A DNA stretch of 64,000 bases from Lichenostomus cassidix (Eukaryota > Chordata > Aves > Passeriformes > Meliphagidae). The translations under genes were made by a program, and so were the position numbers. Positions 26,449-38,500 of this stretch are shown here, in pieces; positions within the stretch are counted from its first letter, which is position 1; every line of letters begins with the position of its first letter. The notes under the pieces were generated by a model. It did not search any database. It was given only the letters and a program-made list of their open reading frames with translations, and was not told the origin of the DNA. Location: contig CM039179.1 of the NCBI GenBank assembly GCA_008360975.2, positions 50,412,359 to 50,476,358 on the forward strand. Direction: 5' to 3'.

Positions 26449-26766
26449 AGCAAGGACCACAAAAAGAAACTGCCCTCCCCCTCCCCTCGGCCCCAGCCCC
26501 GCCGCCCGGAGCGGACTTCTCCTCCTCCTCCTCCTCCTCCGTCCCCACTTGCGGGACACTTTGTGCGTTCTCTCTCTCACTCTGCCCCCTGCTCTCTCGC
26601 TCGCCGCAGCACCTGATCTGGGGTTATCCCCCCCTTCTTCTCCCCCCTCCTCCCTTCTGTCCTTTCCTCCTCTTTTTTTTTTTTAATAATTTTTTTTAAT
26701 TTTTCCCCTTTCCCCTGCGTGTGTGTGTGGGAACTTTCCCCCCTCCCCCTGCCCCCTCCGCCGTAT

Positions 26767-26772
26767 ATGTGA
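26767..26772 (+). promoter_or_regulatory. Start-stop minimal uORF (ATG TGA) abutting the DACH1 start
   Basis: ATG at 26767 is followed directly by TGA. Two bases later comes the DACH1 start at 26775. The final A of the TGA is the -3 A of the main Kozak context. The uORF's own context is weak (T at -3, T at +4), while the main one is strong (A at -3, G at +4). Start-stop elements are known to stall ribosomes and lower downstream initiation; with only 2 nt between stop and start, re-initiation or leaky scanning would have to deliver ribosomes to DACH1. Confidence 0.6.
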
Positions 26773-26774
26773 CC

Positions 26775-27502
26775 ATGGCCGTACCGGCTGCTTTGATCCC
26801 TCCGACCCAGCTGGTCCCCCCTCAGCCTCCGGTCTCAACTTCTGCCGCCTGCACCACCACCACCACCACCTCGTCGTCGGCCACCTCGTCGTCGGCCACC
26901 TCCTCTCCGTCTCCGTCCATCGCTCCCCCGCCGGCCGCTTCGGGGACAAACCTATTCCGGCCGGAGCCCATCGCAGCGGCGGCGGCAGCGGCGGCCACAG
27001 TCACCTCCACCACCAGCGGCGGCGGCGGTAACGGCAGCGGCGGCGGCAGCCCCAGCCTGGGCACCGGCGGCGGCAGCGGCAGCAGCAGCAGCGGCGGCGG
27101 CAGCGGCGGCACCTCCACTCCCAATGCCAGCGCGGCCAGCGCGGCCGGCAGCCTGCCCGGCAAGCCCGTGTACTCGACCCCGTCCCCGGTGGAGAACACC
27201 CCCCAGAATAACGAGTGCAAGATGGTGGATCTGAGGGGGGCCAAAGTGGCCTCCTTCACCGTGGAGGGCTGCGAGCTCATCTGCCTGCCCCAGGCTTTCG
27301 ACCTCTTCCTGAAGCACTTGGTGGGGGGCTTGCACACGGTCTACACCAAGCTGAAGCGGCTCGAGATCACGCCCGTGGTCTGCAACGTGGAGCAGGTCCG
27401 CATCCTGAGGGGTCTGGGGGCCATCCAGCCCGGGGTCAACCGCTGCAAACTCATCTCCAGGAAGGATTTCGAGACCCTCTACAACGACTGCACCAACGCC
27501 AG
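26775..27502 (+). CDS. DACH1: DACH1 coding exon 1 (partial gene; Ski/Sno/Dac domain)
   Basis: DACH1 is a nuclear transcription cofactor of the retinal determination network (PAX-SIX-EYA-DACH), mostly repressive, with roles in eye, limb and progenitor cells. This exon gives 242 full codons plus two bases of a Ser codon. Residues 1-20 begin MAVPAALIPP, identical to the vertebrate DACH1 start as I know it. Residues 21-142 are low complexity: six Thr (27-32), a repeated SSSAT, eight Ala (67-74), Gly/Ser runs (82-112), then PGKPVYSTPSPVENTPQNN. Residues about 147-240 are the DACHbox-N (Ski/Sno/Dac) domain, with VDLRGAKVASFTVEG, the CLPQAF motif (170-175), KRLEITPVVCNVEQVRILR and ending DFETLYNDCTNA. 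The ATG at 26775 has a strong Kozak context. The low-complexity region is shorter than in mammals, where the domain starts nearer residue 185. The remaining exons, including the C-terminal coiled-coil DACHbox-C, lie to the right of the window. Paralogue DACH2 lacks these tracts, so DACH1 is firm. Confidence 0.97.
26871..26900 (+). repeat. In-frame 15-bp tandem duplication in DACH1 exon 1
   Basis: TCGTCGTCGGCCACC occurs twice in succession with no mismatch, encoding SSSAT at residues 33-37 and 38-42. It directly follows a CAC/ACC run coding six Thr. Identity at every synonymous position points to recent replication slippage rather than selection on protein sequence, so the number of copies may differ between related species. 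Confidence 0.9.
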
Positions 27503-27508
27503 GTAAGC
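27503..27508 (+). other. DACH1: Splice donor of DACH1 exon 1 (phase 2)
   Basis: The exon ends ...AACGCCAG and the intron begins GTAAGC, a near-consensus U2 donor. The break falls after two bases of a codon (AG), which the next exon would complete as Ser, as in the vertebrate protein at ...CTNAS. Reading through the donor gives Arg then stop soon after, so the open frame ending at 27506 is one codon too long. Confidence 0.95.
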
Positions 27509-29297
27509 GCCGCAAGGCACACGCGCGCCCCGCCGCCCCCCCGCCGCCGCCGCCCCCGTCCCACCCCCGCGCGGTGCGGTGCGGTCCGGGCGGGCGCTGC
27601 GCCGCTTCCCGCTGCCCCCTCCCGCGCTGCCCCGGCACCCGGCCGGCCTTCTCCGCAGCCAGCGGCGCTGCTTCTCGGTGGGACGGAGGGACAGAGGGGC
27701 AAGGAGAAGGGGTGTTTGTTCCCCCCTCCCGCCGCGTCCTGCTAGCGTCGCCCTGTCATTGTCCCCTTCCCTGCCCCCCGGCCGAGGCGTGCCGGAGGCT
27801 AGGGGTGGCCGCGGGCAGCGCAGCGCGGGAGCGGAGGGCCGGCGGGGGTGGGAAGGGGGCAGCAGGGCCGGAAAGTGCTTTCTGACTGAACACCCTGCTG
27901 AAGTTTATCCCTGGATGTATCTTTAAGGGAGGCAGCCCTGGGGAAAAGCCGCCCGAAGGGTGCACGGGAGTGGGCGGGGAGCGGTCCTGATGGGGGGACG
28001 CCGACATAGACACGCGGGTGTCGCGTTAACTGGGATGGGGCGCGGAGCTGCCCGGGCGTCGGGCCGGTTCCGGGGCGATGGAGGCCGCTTTTGGCCATCA
28101 GCTGCTGTCACACATCCGAGGGGCACGTGCACTTTTTGTGTAGGGCTGTAAGGCAGTTGCCACATGGCGAACGGGGGAGGTGAAGGGAGGGCGGGAAGAC
28201 GGCGAGGAGGAGGAGGAGGAGGTGGCGGCGGCGGCTTTCCTTTGGGGTAGTGGAGAGAGGTGCCAGGCGGCCGGGCTGGGCTGCTTCCTCGGCGAGGGGG
28301 GTGGGGGTGTCGGTCCCTGAGGAGCAGGTGCGAGCAGCTCCAGGCCCTCGCCAGCCGGGGAGGAGGAGACGGGGGGCAGCGGGAGCGCGGCAGGGATTTG
28401 ACAAGGCTGGATCCTGCTACCGCGCAGAGTAACGCGGGGTCGGCGCCGGGGGAGGGGAGCAGCGCTGCGGCTGCGGACGGTGCGGGGCTAGCCCTGACCC
28501 CGCGGGCCGGGGGTGCCGCGGGGGAGAGGTGAGCCCCAAACTTGCCACAACCGGGGAGGAGTGTCGGGGGGATAGAAGGAGCCTGGCAAAAGAGGAAATT
28601 CCTGATGCAATAGCAGCCGCCTTTGCAACGGGAGGGCGAAAGCATGGGGCTGTTATCTCTCAATCTATAGGTTACCGGGCTGAATCTGCTCGATAAGGAG
28701 AAGGGATCGCATAACTGCGGTGACCCAGAGATCAGGGCGGTCGGAAGCGCCTCCAGTTCCCGGGGGCTCCCCCTGCCTCGGGCGGGGGCGGGGGGCTCTG
28801 GCTCTGCCGCGCTGGAGGGGCGGCGGGAACTTCCCACGGAGGAGGTCGTGGACAAAGTCCCGATGCTACTTTGAATATACCAAAACAAACAGACCGGGCT
28901 CGTTTCACTTTCCTGTTGTCAGATTTCAAGGTGCAGCAACAACCAACACGTGGAGAATTAACCCCACGCGACGCCTTGCTCCTGCCCGTCCCGTCCCTGA
29001 TGGCAGGGGGTGTGACATCCCCTCCTCTCTCCCCTCATCCCCCCTATTCAGCAGAGGATGCCTGGCAGTCATTAGCATAGAGCCAGGCTAAGCAGAGCAC
29101 TTACTCTGCGGTAGCTGTTGCTGGATGGATTGTTGAAGTTCCTGAATATTCAGGGCAGCAGGACAAAACAGCCTGGAATAACTTCCAAGCGCTGACATAA
29201 CTGTAGCTGCTCGGGTAACTCTGCTGTTGTTTCATGTGGAATCAACATGAATATTAATAGCTGCTCTTAGACAATTGTTGGGTTGGGGTTTTTTTTT

Positions 29298-29321
29298 GTG
29301 TGTGTGTGTGTGTGTGTGTGT
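29298..29321 (+). repeat. (GT)12 microsatellite
   Basis: Twelve uninterrupted GT units preceded by a poly-T run, in intron 1. Z-DNA-prone and likely polymorphic. Confidence 0.95.
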
Positions 29322-29465
29322 CTGTAGTGTGTAAGTTGTAACAACTCTGCAACAGTTCCAAGATTTGGTCCTTAAAATAAACTGATGGAAGTTTTACTTT
29401 GCCACACTCATACCGTGTGAATTTTAACTTGAACACGTAGAATTAAGAAATACAGAAACTTTTTT

Positions 29466-29500
29466 GGGGTTTTTTTTGAGGGGGGGGGCGGGGTTGGGGG
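29466..29500 (+). repeat. G-quadruplex motif on the sense strand of intron 1
   Basis: G-runs are at 29466-29469, 29480-29488 (nine G), 29490-29493 and 29496-29500. Splitting the nine-G run gives four G-tetrad runs with loops of 1, 1 and 2 nt, which meets the strictest G4 rules. It lies about 2 kb downstream of exon 1 on the coding strand, so it could form in the nascent RNA as well as in DNA. Confidence 0.75.
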
Positions 29501-32500
29501 AGTATGGAGACACCAATTCCTGGACTTGGCAGGGTTGTAAAAGGGTTTGGCAGCCTGGTTGTAACATGGCTTGATTATGTCAACAGCACAGAATCGGCTG
29601 TGTTTCAGCTGTTCCTGAGGTCTGCTGTGTTATCATCCAGTGTAGTAGAAATTACAGTAGTGGGTTCAGAAGTGAATAGGATTTGACCCTTAAAAAGCAT
29701 AATTGTAGTAGACTTACTTATACATCCATTAAGCAAATAAATTAATGGGAAGGATATACAATAGGTATGCAAAATGTATTATTACAGTATAGACGAATAA
29801 AGCAAAGTGGGTCAGTGAGTTTTGGTCAAAATGGATGATATAATGGGAAGATAAATCCGTATTTGCTTTCTGGGTTTCCCCTCTAACAAATTTAATTCTT
29901 TTTTCTTTACAAATTATTTTTAATTATTTCTGACATTACAGTAATTATGCAGGGTATTTTGGTCTACTCAGTTTAGTGATTTAAGCGACCTTTCCAGACT
30001 CCCAGTTACTGCATACTTGAGCTGGGTGATGTCTTTTTGTATCCCGGGTGGACACTTTACTGTTGAGATGGAAGCTGTAAGAGCCAACTCCATCCTAGAG
30101 GCTAAATTGTTATACTCATCAGATTCAAAAATTTCGAACCAGCATCTTATCACTGTTATATTTGTCTCATAATCAGCTGATGCACTCGAGTACGCTAATC
30201 CCTTTTTGGAAAGCTTCATCAAGGTTAATATGTTATTTAATCAAAAAAGGCATCCAAATAAAGCCATTACTTTGTTGTTCTTTAAATGGATTGAATCGTT
30301 AGTTGCCAGTTGCTGTGGAAATAATTTGCAATAACTTATTTAGAGATGGAAAAGTTTTAGATGTGTTTCACCAAAATGATACATTTTAACTGTGATATTG
30401 CTATTTAAAAAAATCAATAAAACAAAAATCAATAAAACACCAAGGGATTTTCTATTGAATGCTTAATGTGGAGGTCTGTAAAGTGAATTGGTTTCTGTGT
30501 TTATTTGTGATACTACTAATAATAACATGATACTAAAGGACCTTTTTCTAAATTAGGCTTGTGTATCATTCACTGGAAAAATAAGCTTCCGTTATGGAGG
30601 ATGACTTTTCTTTTCTGGTCATACTGACCTTTGCTTTTATTTTCCTCATAAAAAGCACTGGCCGCCAAACAGAAATCCAGGAAATAGCAAACTGTGCATT
30701 TAGCTTACATTCTGATTAAACGGTTTGACATTAATGGGATGCTAGAAAGCCATATGCCAAACAAGTAGGGGAAGGATAAAGGCAAAACATGGAAAATATT
30801 TAAAGCTACTAGATGCCAATCGAGTCAGGTTTCTTGAATGTGTGGGTGAAAGAGAGTAGCGAACTGTGCACTGGATGTCACCTGCCTAGGATTAATGACC
30901 TGGAAGCTATTGATCCCAGATTGTTTCTGGTCTCTTGTGTTTTGAAGATTTGTTGTGGAATTTTGCCATGCTGGGTCCCTTCGTGGAGTTTTCCCGTAGA
31001 CTTAGGCTGGCTTTGGATCGTGCCTACCCGAGTAAAGGCTAAAAGCATGCACTTTCCTCTGACCTCCCTTCTGTGACCAGGATATGTTAATCATTTCTGA
31101 CATTTGAAGATGATTTTGAATGAGTTCATTGACATTCATACTTAAAGCGGGGAATTATTTGCAGCCTTTGGAAGCTATTTACAATTTTTGGAAAACAACC
31201 TAATTGATTTTTGAGTATAAAGGGGAAAGATGCTGAACATGAAACAATTCTCTTCAAAGCCTATCTTACATGGCAGTTATTCAGTCCCTCTTTGCTAGCT
31301 TCTGCTTCTGTCAAATTATGTGGACCTAGCATGTCCTTGTTTACTGAACACTGCACGCTTGCATAGCTTTTTTTTTTTCCTGTTTGTATTAATTAAAGGA
31401 GTATCTCACCCAGATAGGTTAGTACAGATCATAGATACTTTAAATGAACAGGTCAGCAAGTGCAGCTGGAAGGAATGTCAAATGTATAGTACCTGTGGTT
31501 TATATTGATGACCTTCCTTCTTGCCACAGATTATTAAAATATAATCAGCAGAAATGTGGAAGGCTTTACAAGCAAAGATGACTTCTGGAAGGCCAGAAGA
31601 TAAATTGTAGTAACTATAAAGAAGGAGTAAAAGGTTTGGAAGTGGTTTCCTCAGACTTAAACAAAATAAAAGACTCCGGTTCCTCATAATTGCAGTATTC
31701 TAATATCCACCTTACATTATGTGTTTAATGGTAAATGTTGTAGTTTAAAAGCTGAGATCTTTGGACCATTCTTACCGCAACAGAACAGAGCTGTTTATCC
31801 CTTTAATCTGATACTTAGTGGCTGGCAGTAGCAGGGTATGTGATACTTTGGAGGGGAGCACTTCTCTGCTGTGAGCGCTGGCTGCCTGTCGAGGAGCGCT
31901 GCCGGTGCTGTTCCCGTGCGGGGAGGTGAGGGCCTGCTAGCGATGGGCAGGGGGACATTTTTTTCCCTGATTGCTTCACATGATCCTTCACAAGTATTCA
32001 ATTTGATTAACTCCTCCTTTATCTTACAGCTATGAATATTGGTGAAGTTTTGTGTGTTTTTTTTTCTTTTTTTAATTAAGAAATCTTTTATTGGCAGATG
32101 TAGTTTATATAAAAAAGCACATTTTTACTGTCAGGTTTGTAATGACTTTACTCACAAGAAAGGGCTATATGGAGAGCTTTTTTATTTCCTCAGACCATTG
32201 CCATCTGTGTTCAAATGCTTGGTTCAGTCTCAGGCTTCCACTCTCTTTCTGGAGCTACAGGCCTCCGCGTGGGGCTGCTGAGCCCCCCGGGCACATGGAG
32301 CAAGTGTCCCACAGTGTGTCCCTACAGGCTGGGCTGGGGGCTGCTGTGCCCACCTAGGGCTTCTTCTCTGACACTGCTCAACACTGTAAACTAAAATGCA
32401 CTCAAAGCGCTCTTATTTACTACTTGCCCTGCTTGATATTCTGTAATCATCTGGAGTGGGTTTCGAATATTTGTTGGAAATGCTGATCCTGTTTGACTGC

Positions 32501-35500
32501 CATTTAGTATTTCTTCTGTTTCCCCCTGTTCCTAGATCATTCCAGATGGCTGGTTTTGCCTATCTCTCTGACTGGGGATCTAAAGTGAATTGCATACGAA
32601 GTGGAGAATTTTCATAGACCGGATTGAATTTTAGTATTTTCCTTTTGAACTACCCAAGTGATATATTAAATTGTTACTGCAATCCCTGCTGGTCTGGTAC
32701 AAGTAAATCTCTTTCACCAGTGTTGCCTAGTCATGTCGGAGCTTTACAAGTTTAGATGTAAAAATTCAGTAATGGCTGCAGGATAGCAGAGAGAGAGAGT
32801 GTAGTCAGAAACTACTGAGTTTTATCTAAATTGTATGAGCCAGTGAACCAAGAGTCCAAAACAACCTCAATGCCTGTCTGGTTTTAAGCAACAGGACTGG
32901 ATTTAGATCCTCTTTGTTCTTTTATAAGTTAAATATGTTTTGTTTTAAAAATAACGTTTGGGGCATCTGCTTTGCATTATGAGTTAATTCCATTCATTGT
33001 TTTAAAATAGTGATTAACCTTTTGCAAATTATATACTGCACATGAACAGTAATTTTTTCAATAATCTTTAAATGTGCATGCTGTAACAGCGCCATAATGT
33101 GGACTGACATAATAGGAATTGACAGTAAATTTTTAGTTGCCTAAATACGTATTTAAACGATAGAGCTGAAGAGTCATCTGCAAAAAGCTATTATGATCCA
33201 GAGAGTTAATTCATACATAGATAATTTCTTCAGTATGAATTAAGGAAGAATTTTTCTTTTTCCATTATCATTTAAATTATTTTCAAAAATCCTGAAACAT
33301 AAACCAAAAATCTTTATATTCAGAATCAAGATATGTCTGTGACTTGAAATTATAAAATCCAGTTTGCATTGAGGAGTAACTTTATCCTTAACCCACTATG
33401 TTCAGCTTATTTATCTGATACTCTGCTCAGCCGGGGGCATCTCCTAACAAGTGCTGATGTTTCATTTCACAGGCATTGCAGAATATTCAAATGTAATCTA
33501 CAAAATATGGAATCTTAGCATTGACTGTGAATAACTTTGAACTGTTTTAAACTACTTTTTTTTCCTAACAGAAGAAAAAGAAAAGAGGTAATAGTATATT
33601 TTCCATAGCATAAAGTAGAAAAATGCTGTCACTGAATTTCATGAGAGGAAGGATCAGTTTTTGACCATCCAGTTATGTCCCAGTTTGGAATTTTCCATTC
33701 TAAATCACTGATAGTGATTAGCTGGGAAATTACACTGGGGAAGCATAACTCCGTAAATACTGAATGCTTGCATTCTCTTCCGTGAATTTCCGTGGGTCTC
33801 TTTTAGAGATGGGATACTGAACCGAACGGACCCTGCGCAGTAGTTCAGGATACATCCACCAAAACTGATGCCACTGCTTGCATGAGTTGTGGATCACAAA
33901 ATGCATTTTAGTCCACCTTGCTTTAAACAGTATTTTGTGATATTTACATTTAGGGTGAGCGTCCTCCTGTGACAGGTGAATTAATATTTACAACACAGTT
34001 TGCAGAATTGAATGGAAAGATCTTCTAAATCGCGTGTATTGAAATACTTTATTAGTTTTAAGCAGAAACTTTATGAGCTTTTTTTTGTTAGTGTTCATGA
34101 AATTATGCTTTTGATACAATAAAATATTCTAAAGTTTTTATTGTTCACTCCTGAGAATACTCATGTGGGTAACACTTAACTTTCTGTTCATTATTCTCTT
34201 TAAAAGTACCCTGTTCACTCCAAAACTAGTTTATTTAGATATTTTCTTTTCATTTCATGTAATTTGCATCTTCCTCATGAAGAAGAAAGCTATTTCAGTA
34301 TGAAAAAGAAATATGTTTTTTGTTAAAAATTTCCAACAGTGGGATTTTATGACCATTGGAAGGCTGAAAGTAGCCATAGTCCAGGAACGATGGGGCAGGT
34401 GCAATTAAAATTTGCTGATGTACCTTGCCACACCAAGTGGATATTTTTTTTCCATTAAAATAAGCAGATGTTTTGGTAATGAAATTTTATTCATCCTTAG
34501 AATTTATAGAATTAATCTCTGAATTGGCCAAATGGCTAAATTATGCATAAATTCGTTTTGATCCAAAACAAGCTTGGATTCAAGCAAACCTTTCAAACTA
34601 ATTTTCTGATTTACATTATAATTTTATTTGATACTAAATATACTGAAAAAAGTGCACCTTAGCTGTTAAGACATATTTTTTATGTTTATTTTGTTCCTGT
34701 ATGACTGAATGAGAGGGCAAAGTAGGTATGCATACAGATTATCTGACTGACAAAATAACAAGAGTTACATGCTGGAGTTGGATGGGGCTGGGGAGAACGG
34801 GAAGAATGGGAGTACGTGGGACTGCTGCACATGCTTTAGCATAATTGACAGCTGAAATATACTTGTAATGTTACGATGCCATGATTGAAGTTCATAACTG
34901 AGTGTTCTTGTTAGAGCACTTGTTAACGATGCTGTACTGAGAACAGGTAATAGGTGTTTTACATTTGGAGTAAAAGTTGTTGTTTGGGACACCTCTCTCA
35001 GCATATGCTTGTATTTATAAATCATTGTATGGTAGAAACTGGTTCTGAGTTTTAGTTTTGGGAAATGCTTTGCTTTTTCATGTTACATGAAATGATTGTA
35101 AAGAATCAAAAAGAAAGCAGTTACAGAAAGTACACTAGAAAGGAAACAGGTAATATATACATAAATCTTTTATTACTATTTAATAGCATCTTATGTAACC
35201 TTGATTTCATGTTCTTCTCATACTTACTAATTTTTTTTCTTTTTGTCAAAGAGATAGATCGTGATTTTATATATGGGACAGAAAAAGACCTGCTTTCAGG
35301 TGTTAGATACCATATTTTTAAGAGAAGTACAAACAATGTGTTGCATTTTTATAAATGATAAATCTAGTCAGGGCTTATTGATAGTTTGAGCATTTCTTAA
35401 AAAAAAAAATTACTAAAGCTATTATTTTTGAATGATTCTTTTCCAAATGTGGTAAAAATGTAAACTTAATACTTTAATTGGTTTTATATCTTGTTTTAAT

Positions 35501-38500
35501 GGATGACAGCGTTATCTGTCTTTATGAAGCATATAATTTGTTTCCAGTCTCTTGGCCTGCTGTAAAAACCTTTCTTTGTTGGACAAGGTCACCTGTAGGA
35601 CTTAGTTATTTACATTAAAATAACACTGCTTTGGTTTTAAACCAAATGTGTAACTTTAAGAATGCGGATAGTCCTGTTGCTTTCAATAGCCTACATATAT
35701 CTTTTAAACTAAGCATATGCAAAATATATTTGGAAGTGCTATAAAAGAATCAGTTGACATCTTAGGTAGGAAGCTGGATTGCTGTATACTTTGTTGCATT
35801 TGCAGGGACAGTTTGAAAGCATTGAGAAAATGCTTGAGATTTAGTGTCCTGTAAATTAATGCTTGTTGCATGAAATAGATTCATGATGCATTTTTTAATG
35901 TATCATGCATTTAATGCAATCTTAGTGTTTTTGTGAGCATTCTTTCATATTAATTTTAGGAAATCAAGGCAGCATCTTCACAGGAATGAGTATCAGAATT
36001 TGATAAAACCTGTGGCTTCATACCCTCTGCTGGGATTTTTTGTATTCCTTTTTGTAGCATAGATGTAGCCTATCCCTTTTTGTAGGGAATTCAACCTTCC
36101 AAGATGTATGCCATGGTTGTTGCTTGGCACGTTTTAGTGCTGGTTCTCACTGGTGGTTTGCTGGGAAGGAAGTGAAAACCATTTTCCAATTATATTCTGT
36201 TTCCTTAAGAGAATTTTACTTCATGGGGGGAAGAAAATATCTCAGGTGGTATTAAATATATATCAGTGAAAAAACATACATTCTCTCTTTTTTTAATATA
36301 TATTTCTCTCTTAGCTTGTTGGAGCAGTTCCTACAATGTAGCTGACACATAGGATTTTGTTATTTCTCTGTGTCTGTATCTAGCAGTAAAGCCTAATTTC
36401 ACAATTCTGGTGCAAGTTATGTTGTCTGTTGTTCTAATACAAAGTAGGATTGGTTAGTTTTGGTTTTGGTTTGTTACCGATTTTTTTTTAAGCTGATATT
36501 CATAGCTTTTAACAGACCAGGTTAAAAAATAAGCATTAAATGGTAACAAAAAATTTGTCTTACATTACTGGGCATTATAGATGGTTTGTGATTCTACTGG
36601 TTCCCTTTGAAATTAATTTGCTGCTGAAATATGATGTTAAAAGTTACAGTAGTAGAAAAAGAAGCTCCTGCTGCAGTAATTTACAGTTTATCATATAGCT
36701 GTGTATAAAATACAGTTTTGAGAAACTATGAGACAAATATATTAGAAATTCTAATTTTCCAGCATATAGCTGCTTCAGGAGCATACATGCAAATTGTGTA
36801 AGAAAGGAGTCATAGCATTTCCTGGGGAGGGCATCAGTGAGGTTTTTAGTCAACATGTTTGGGGATAGCCACAGCTGTTGGGTTGGCTTGAGGCCACCTC
36901 AAGGTACAACAGGTGGGACATCACTAAGAATTTATAAACTTTCATTGTTCAGAGCTTCTCTGGCACCATCTCAATAGAGTGGCAGAAAGGGTGGAATTTA
37001 TCTTGGGAAGAAGCAGCCCACCTCCATAGTTTGTAGATTTCAGGTTTGCACCTGAAAAGGCAGTTTGCTCAAAGACCCTGATTTTCTTTGTTATCCTTCC
37101 TCTGCTCTTGGAATCTGTTTAGCCAACCCAGAAGATGTGTGATCCCACACAGAGGGATTTGTTGCTCAGCTGAGTGGTCAGACTCAACCCGTTATCATCC
37201 CGACCTCACTGCAATGAAATTCAGACTCTAGGACACAGTGGATGGGATGTGGTGTTAAAGAGTAATTTGACGTTGTTCCTGAGGGAGTGGATTCTCCACT
37301 GCCTTTAGTCCTCTGCTGCTGAGCCTGTGTTAATGTGGGTCTGCCAAGTAGAGGTTTCATCTTTTCTGGTGACCCCTTCTGTGATTTTGTCTTGTTGCAT
37401 TTTATTTTATGTGTCTTACTACTTAAATTAAGACAATACAGTGATATTGAGAGAGGTAATAAAATAATAGTTATGAACTGCATATATTCAGAAATACTCT
37501 GAAATATGACCACATGAGTAGGGCATTTTGACATTGAAGGAAAGAAGAATGTCCTTAGTTAAAACTCCTGGCATTGTTATGTGATAAGTTTGTCTGCTCT
37601 TTGGTGTGCCAGCCAGTGAGAAAAATTGATTTTTTTTCTTTTTTGAGGTGAAAAATACAGAGCCAACTAGTTCCAAATACTGTTTTGTGAAATTGTGTTT
37701 CACCCCTGTAAGCAGTTCTCTGTGTGGAAGGTGTGCTCTGAACAGGATGGGTCTATCTTTTCAGCTTGGCTAATCGCTTCCTTTCACAAATCCAGAACGC
37801 ATGCAGATTTGAACTTGTAGCCAGGAAAAAGTGCTGCCATGCTTCAAATTGCCAAAGGACCTCAGGGGACAGAAACTTGACCTGGTTTTATGAAACCATA
37901 GAATTACATTTATACAAGTTACCCCATGGGAAAAGACTGAACTGATCCCAATTCATTTCTAAATTCTGGGGCCTTACGGGTCACATTTGAATTTTCTCCT
38001 ACACCTGTTTTTCTACTAAATTTTTCTGAGGACTTTTTTAGAAACTTACTTTACATTAGGTATGGGTCATGTGCCTAATATTTAACAGTTCAGTATTCTA
38101 ATTCTTTAAAATGTCTAATGGTTTCTTAATATAATTTAGCTGCAAAAAGTTTAAATTGTAGAATTTATTTGTTATGGACTGAATCCTCAAACTGTGAACT
38201 CTCCTCTGGGTTTAGTAACGCAGGCTTTGTTTTCCTGCATGTGAAATAGAGGAGGCAGTGACTGTACTCAGTACATTGTATGGGCTGTAGAGAAGAGAGC
38301 AGCTCTGCAGATGGTGGGGTACTCACCTGGAATGTGGGACACCTTGCCTCAAGGTTCAAGGGGTTACCCAATGAGACAGTTCACGAGAAGGCTCCCTCCC
38401 AAGACTCCATTCTTCCTTTCTCCTTCCCTCAACTAAAAATTTGGGATTTGGGAAATCTGGGTTCATCTTGCCTCATCTTGGAATCAATTAAAATAATGAG

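Larger units (their letters stand above)
26240..26774 (+). other. DACH1: DACH1 5' untranslated region (start undetermined)
   Basis: This is the sequence directly upstream of the DACH1 start codon. It has a short CGG/CAG-type run near 26,305, (CCT)n at 26,518-26,540, and an unusual T- and A/T-rich stretch at 26,668-26,708 just before the final pyrimidine-rich leader. There is no in-frame upstream ATG; the frame open back to 26721 begins with GTG, which is not a credible vertebrate start. Two upstream ORFs are listed separately. The 5' end is not visible in sequence and could lie in island A instead. Confidence 0.6.
26250..28860. promoter_or_regulatory. CpG island B spanning DACH1 exon 1
   Basis: A CpG-rich block that covers the 5' UTR (less densely), the whole coding exon, and about 1.4 kb of the 5' end of intron 1. 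It includes GGA and GGC trinucleotide runs at about 28,205-28,233. Islands covering the first exon are typical of developmental transcription factor genes and are usual Polycomb targets. The long minus-strand frames 26952-27638 and 27923-28888 are GC artefacts. Confidence 0.75.

Noticed and set aside
26721..26774. 18-codon N-terminal extension of DACH1
   Set aside because: The extension begins at GTG, and its residues are not part of known DACH1. The ATG at 26775 has the strong Kozak context and the conserved protein start.
26822..27638. 171- and 228-codon minus-strand frames across exon 1
   Set aside because: Antisense shadows of the GC-rich DACH1 exon.
27923..28888. 321-codon minus-strand frame, the longest in the window
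   Set aside because: Pro/Ser/Arg-rich, in the intronic half of the CpG island with other frames open alongside; no domain and no conserved motif visible.
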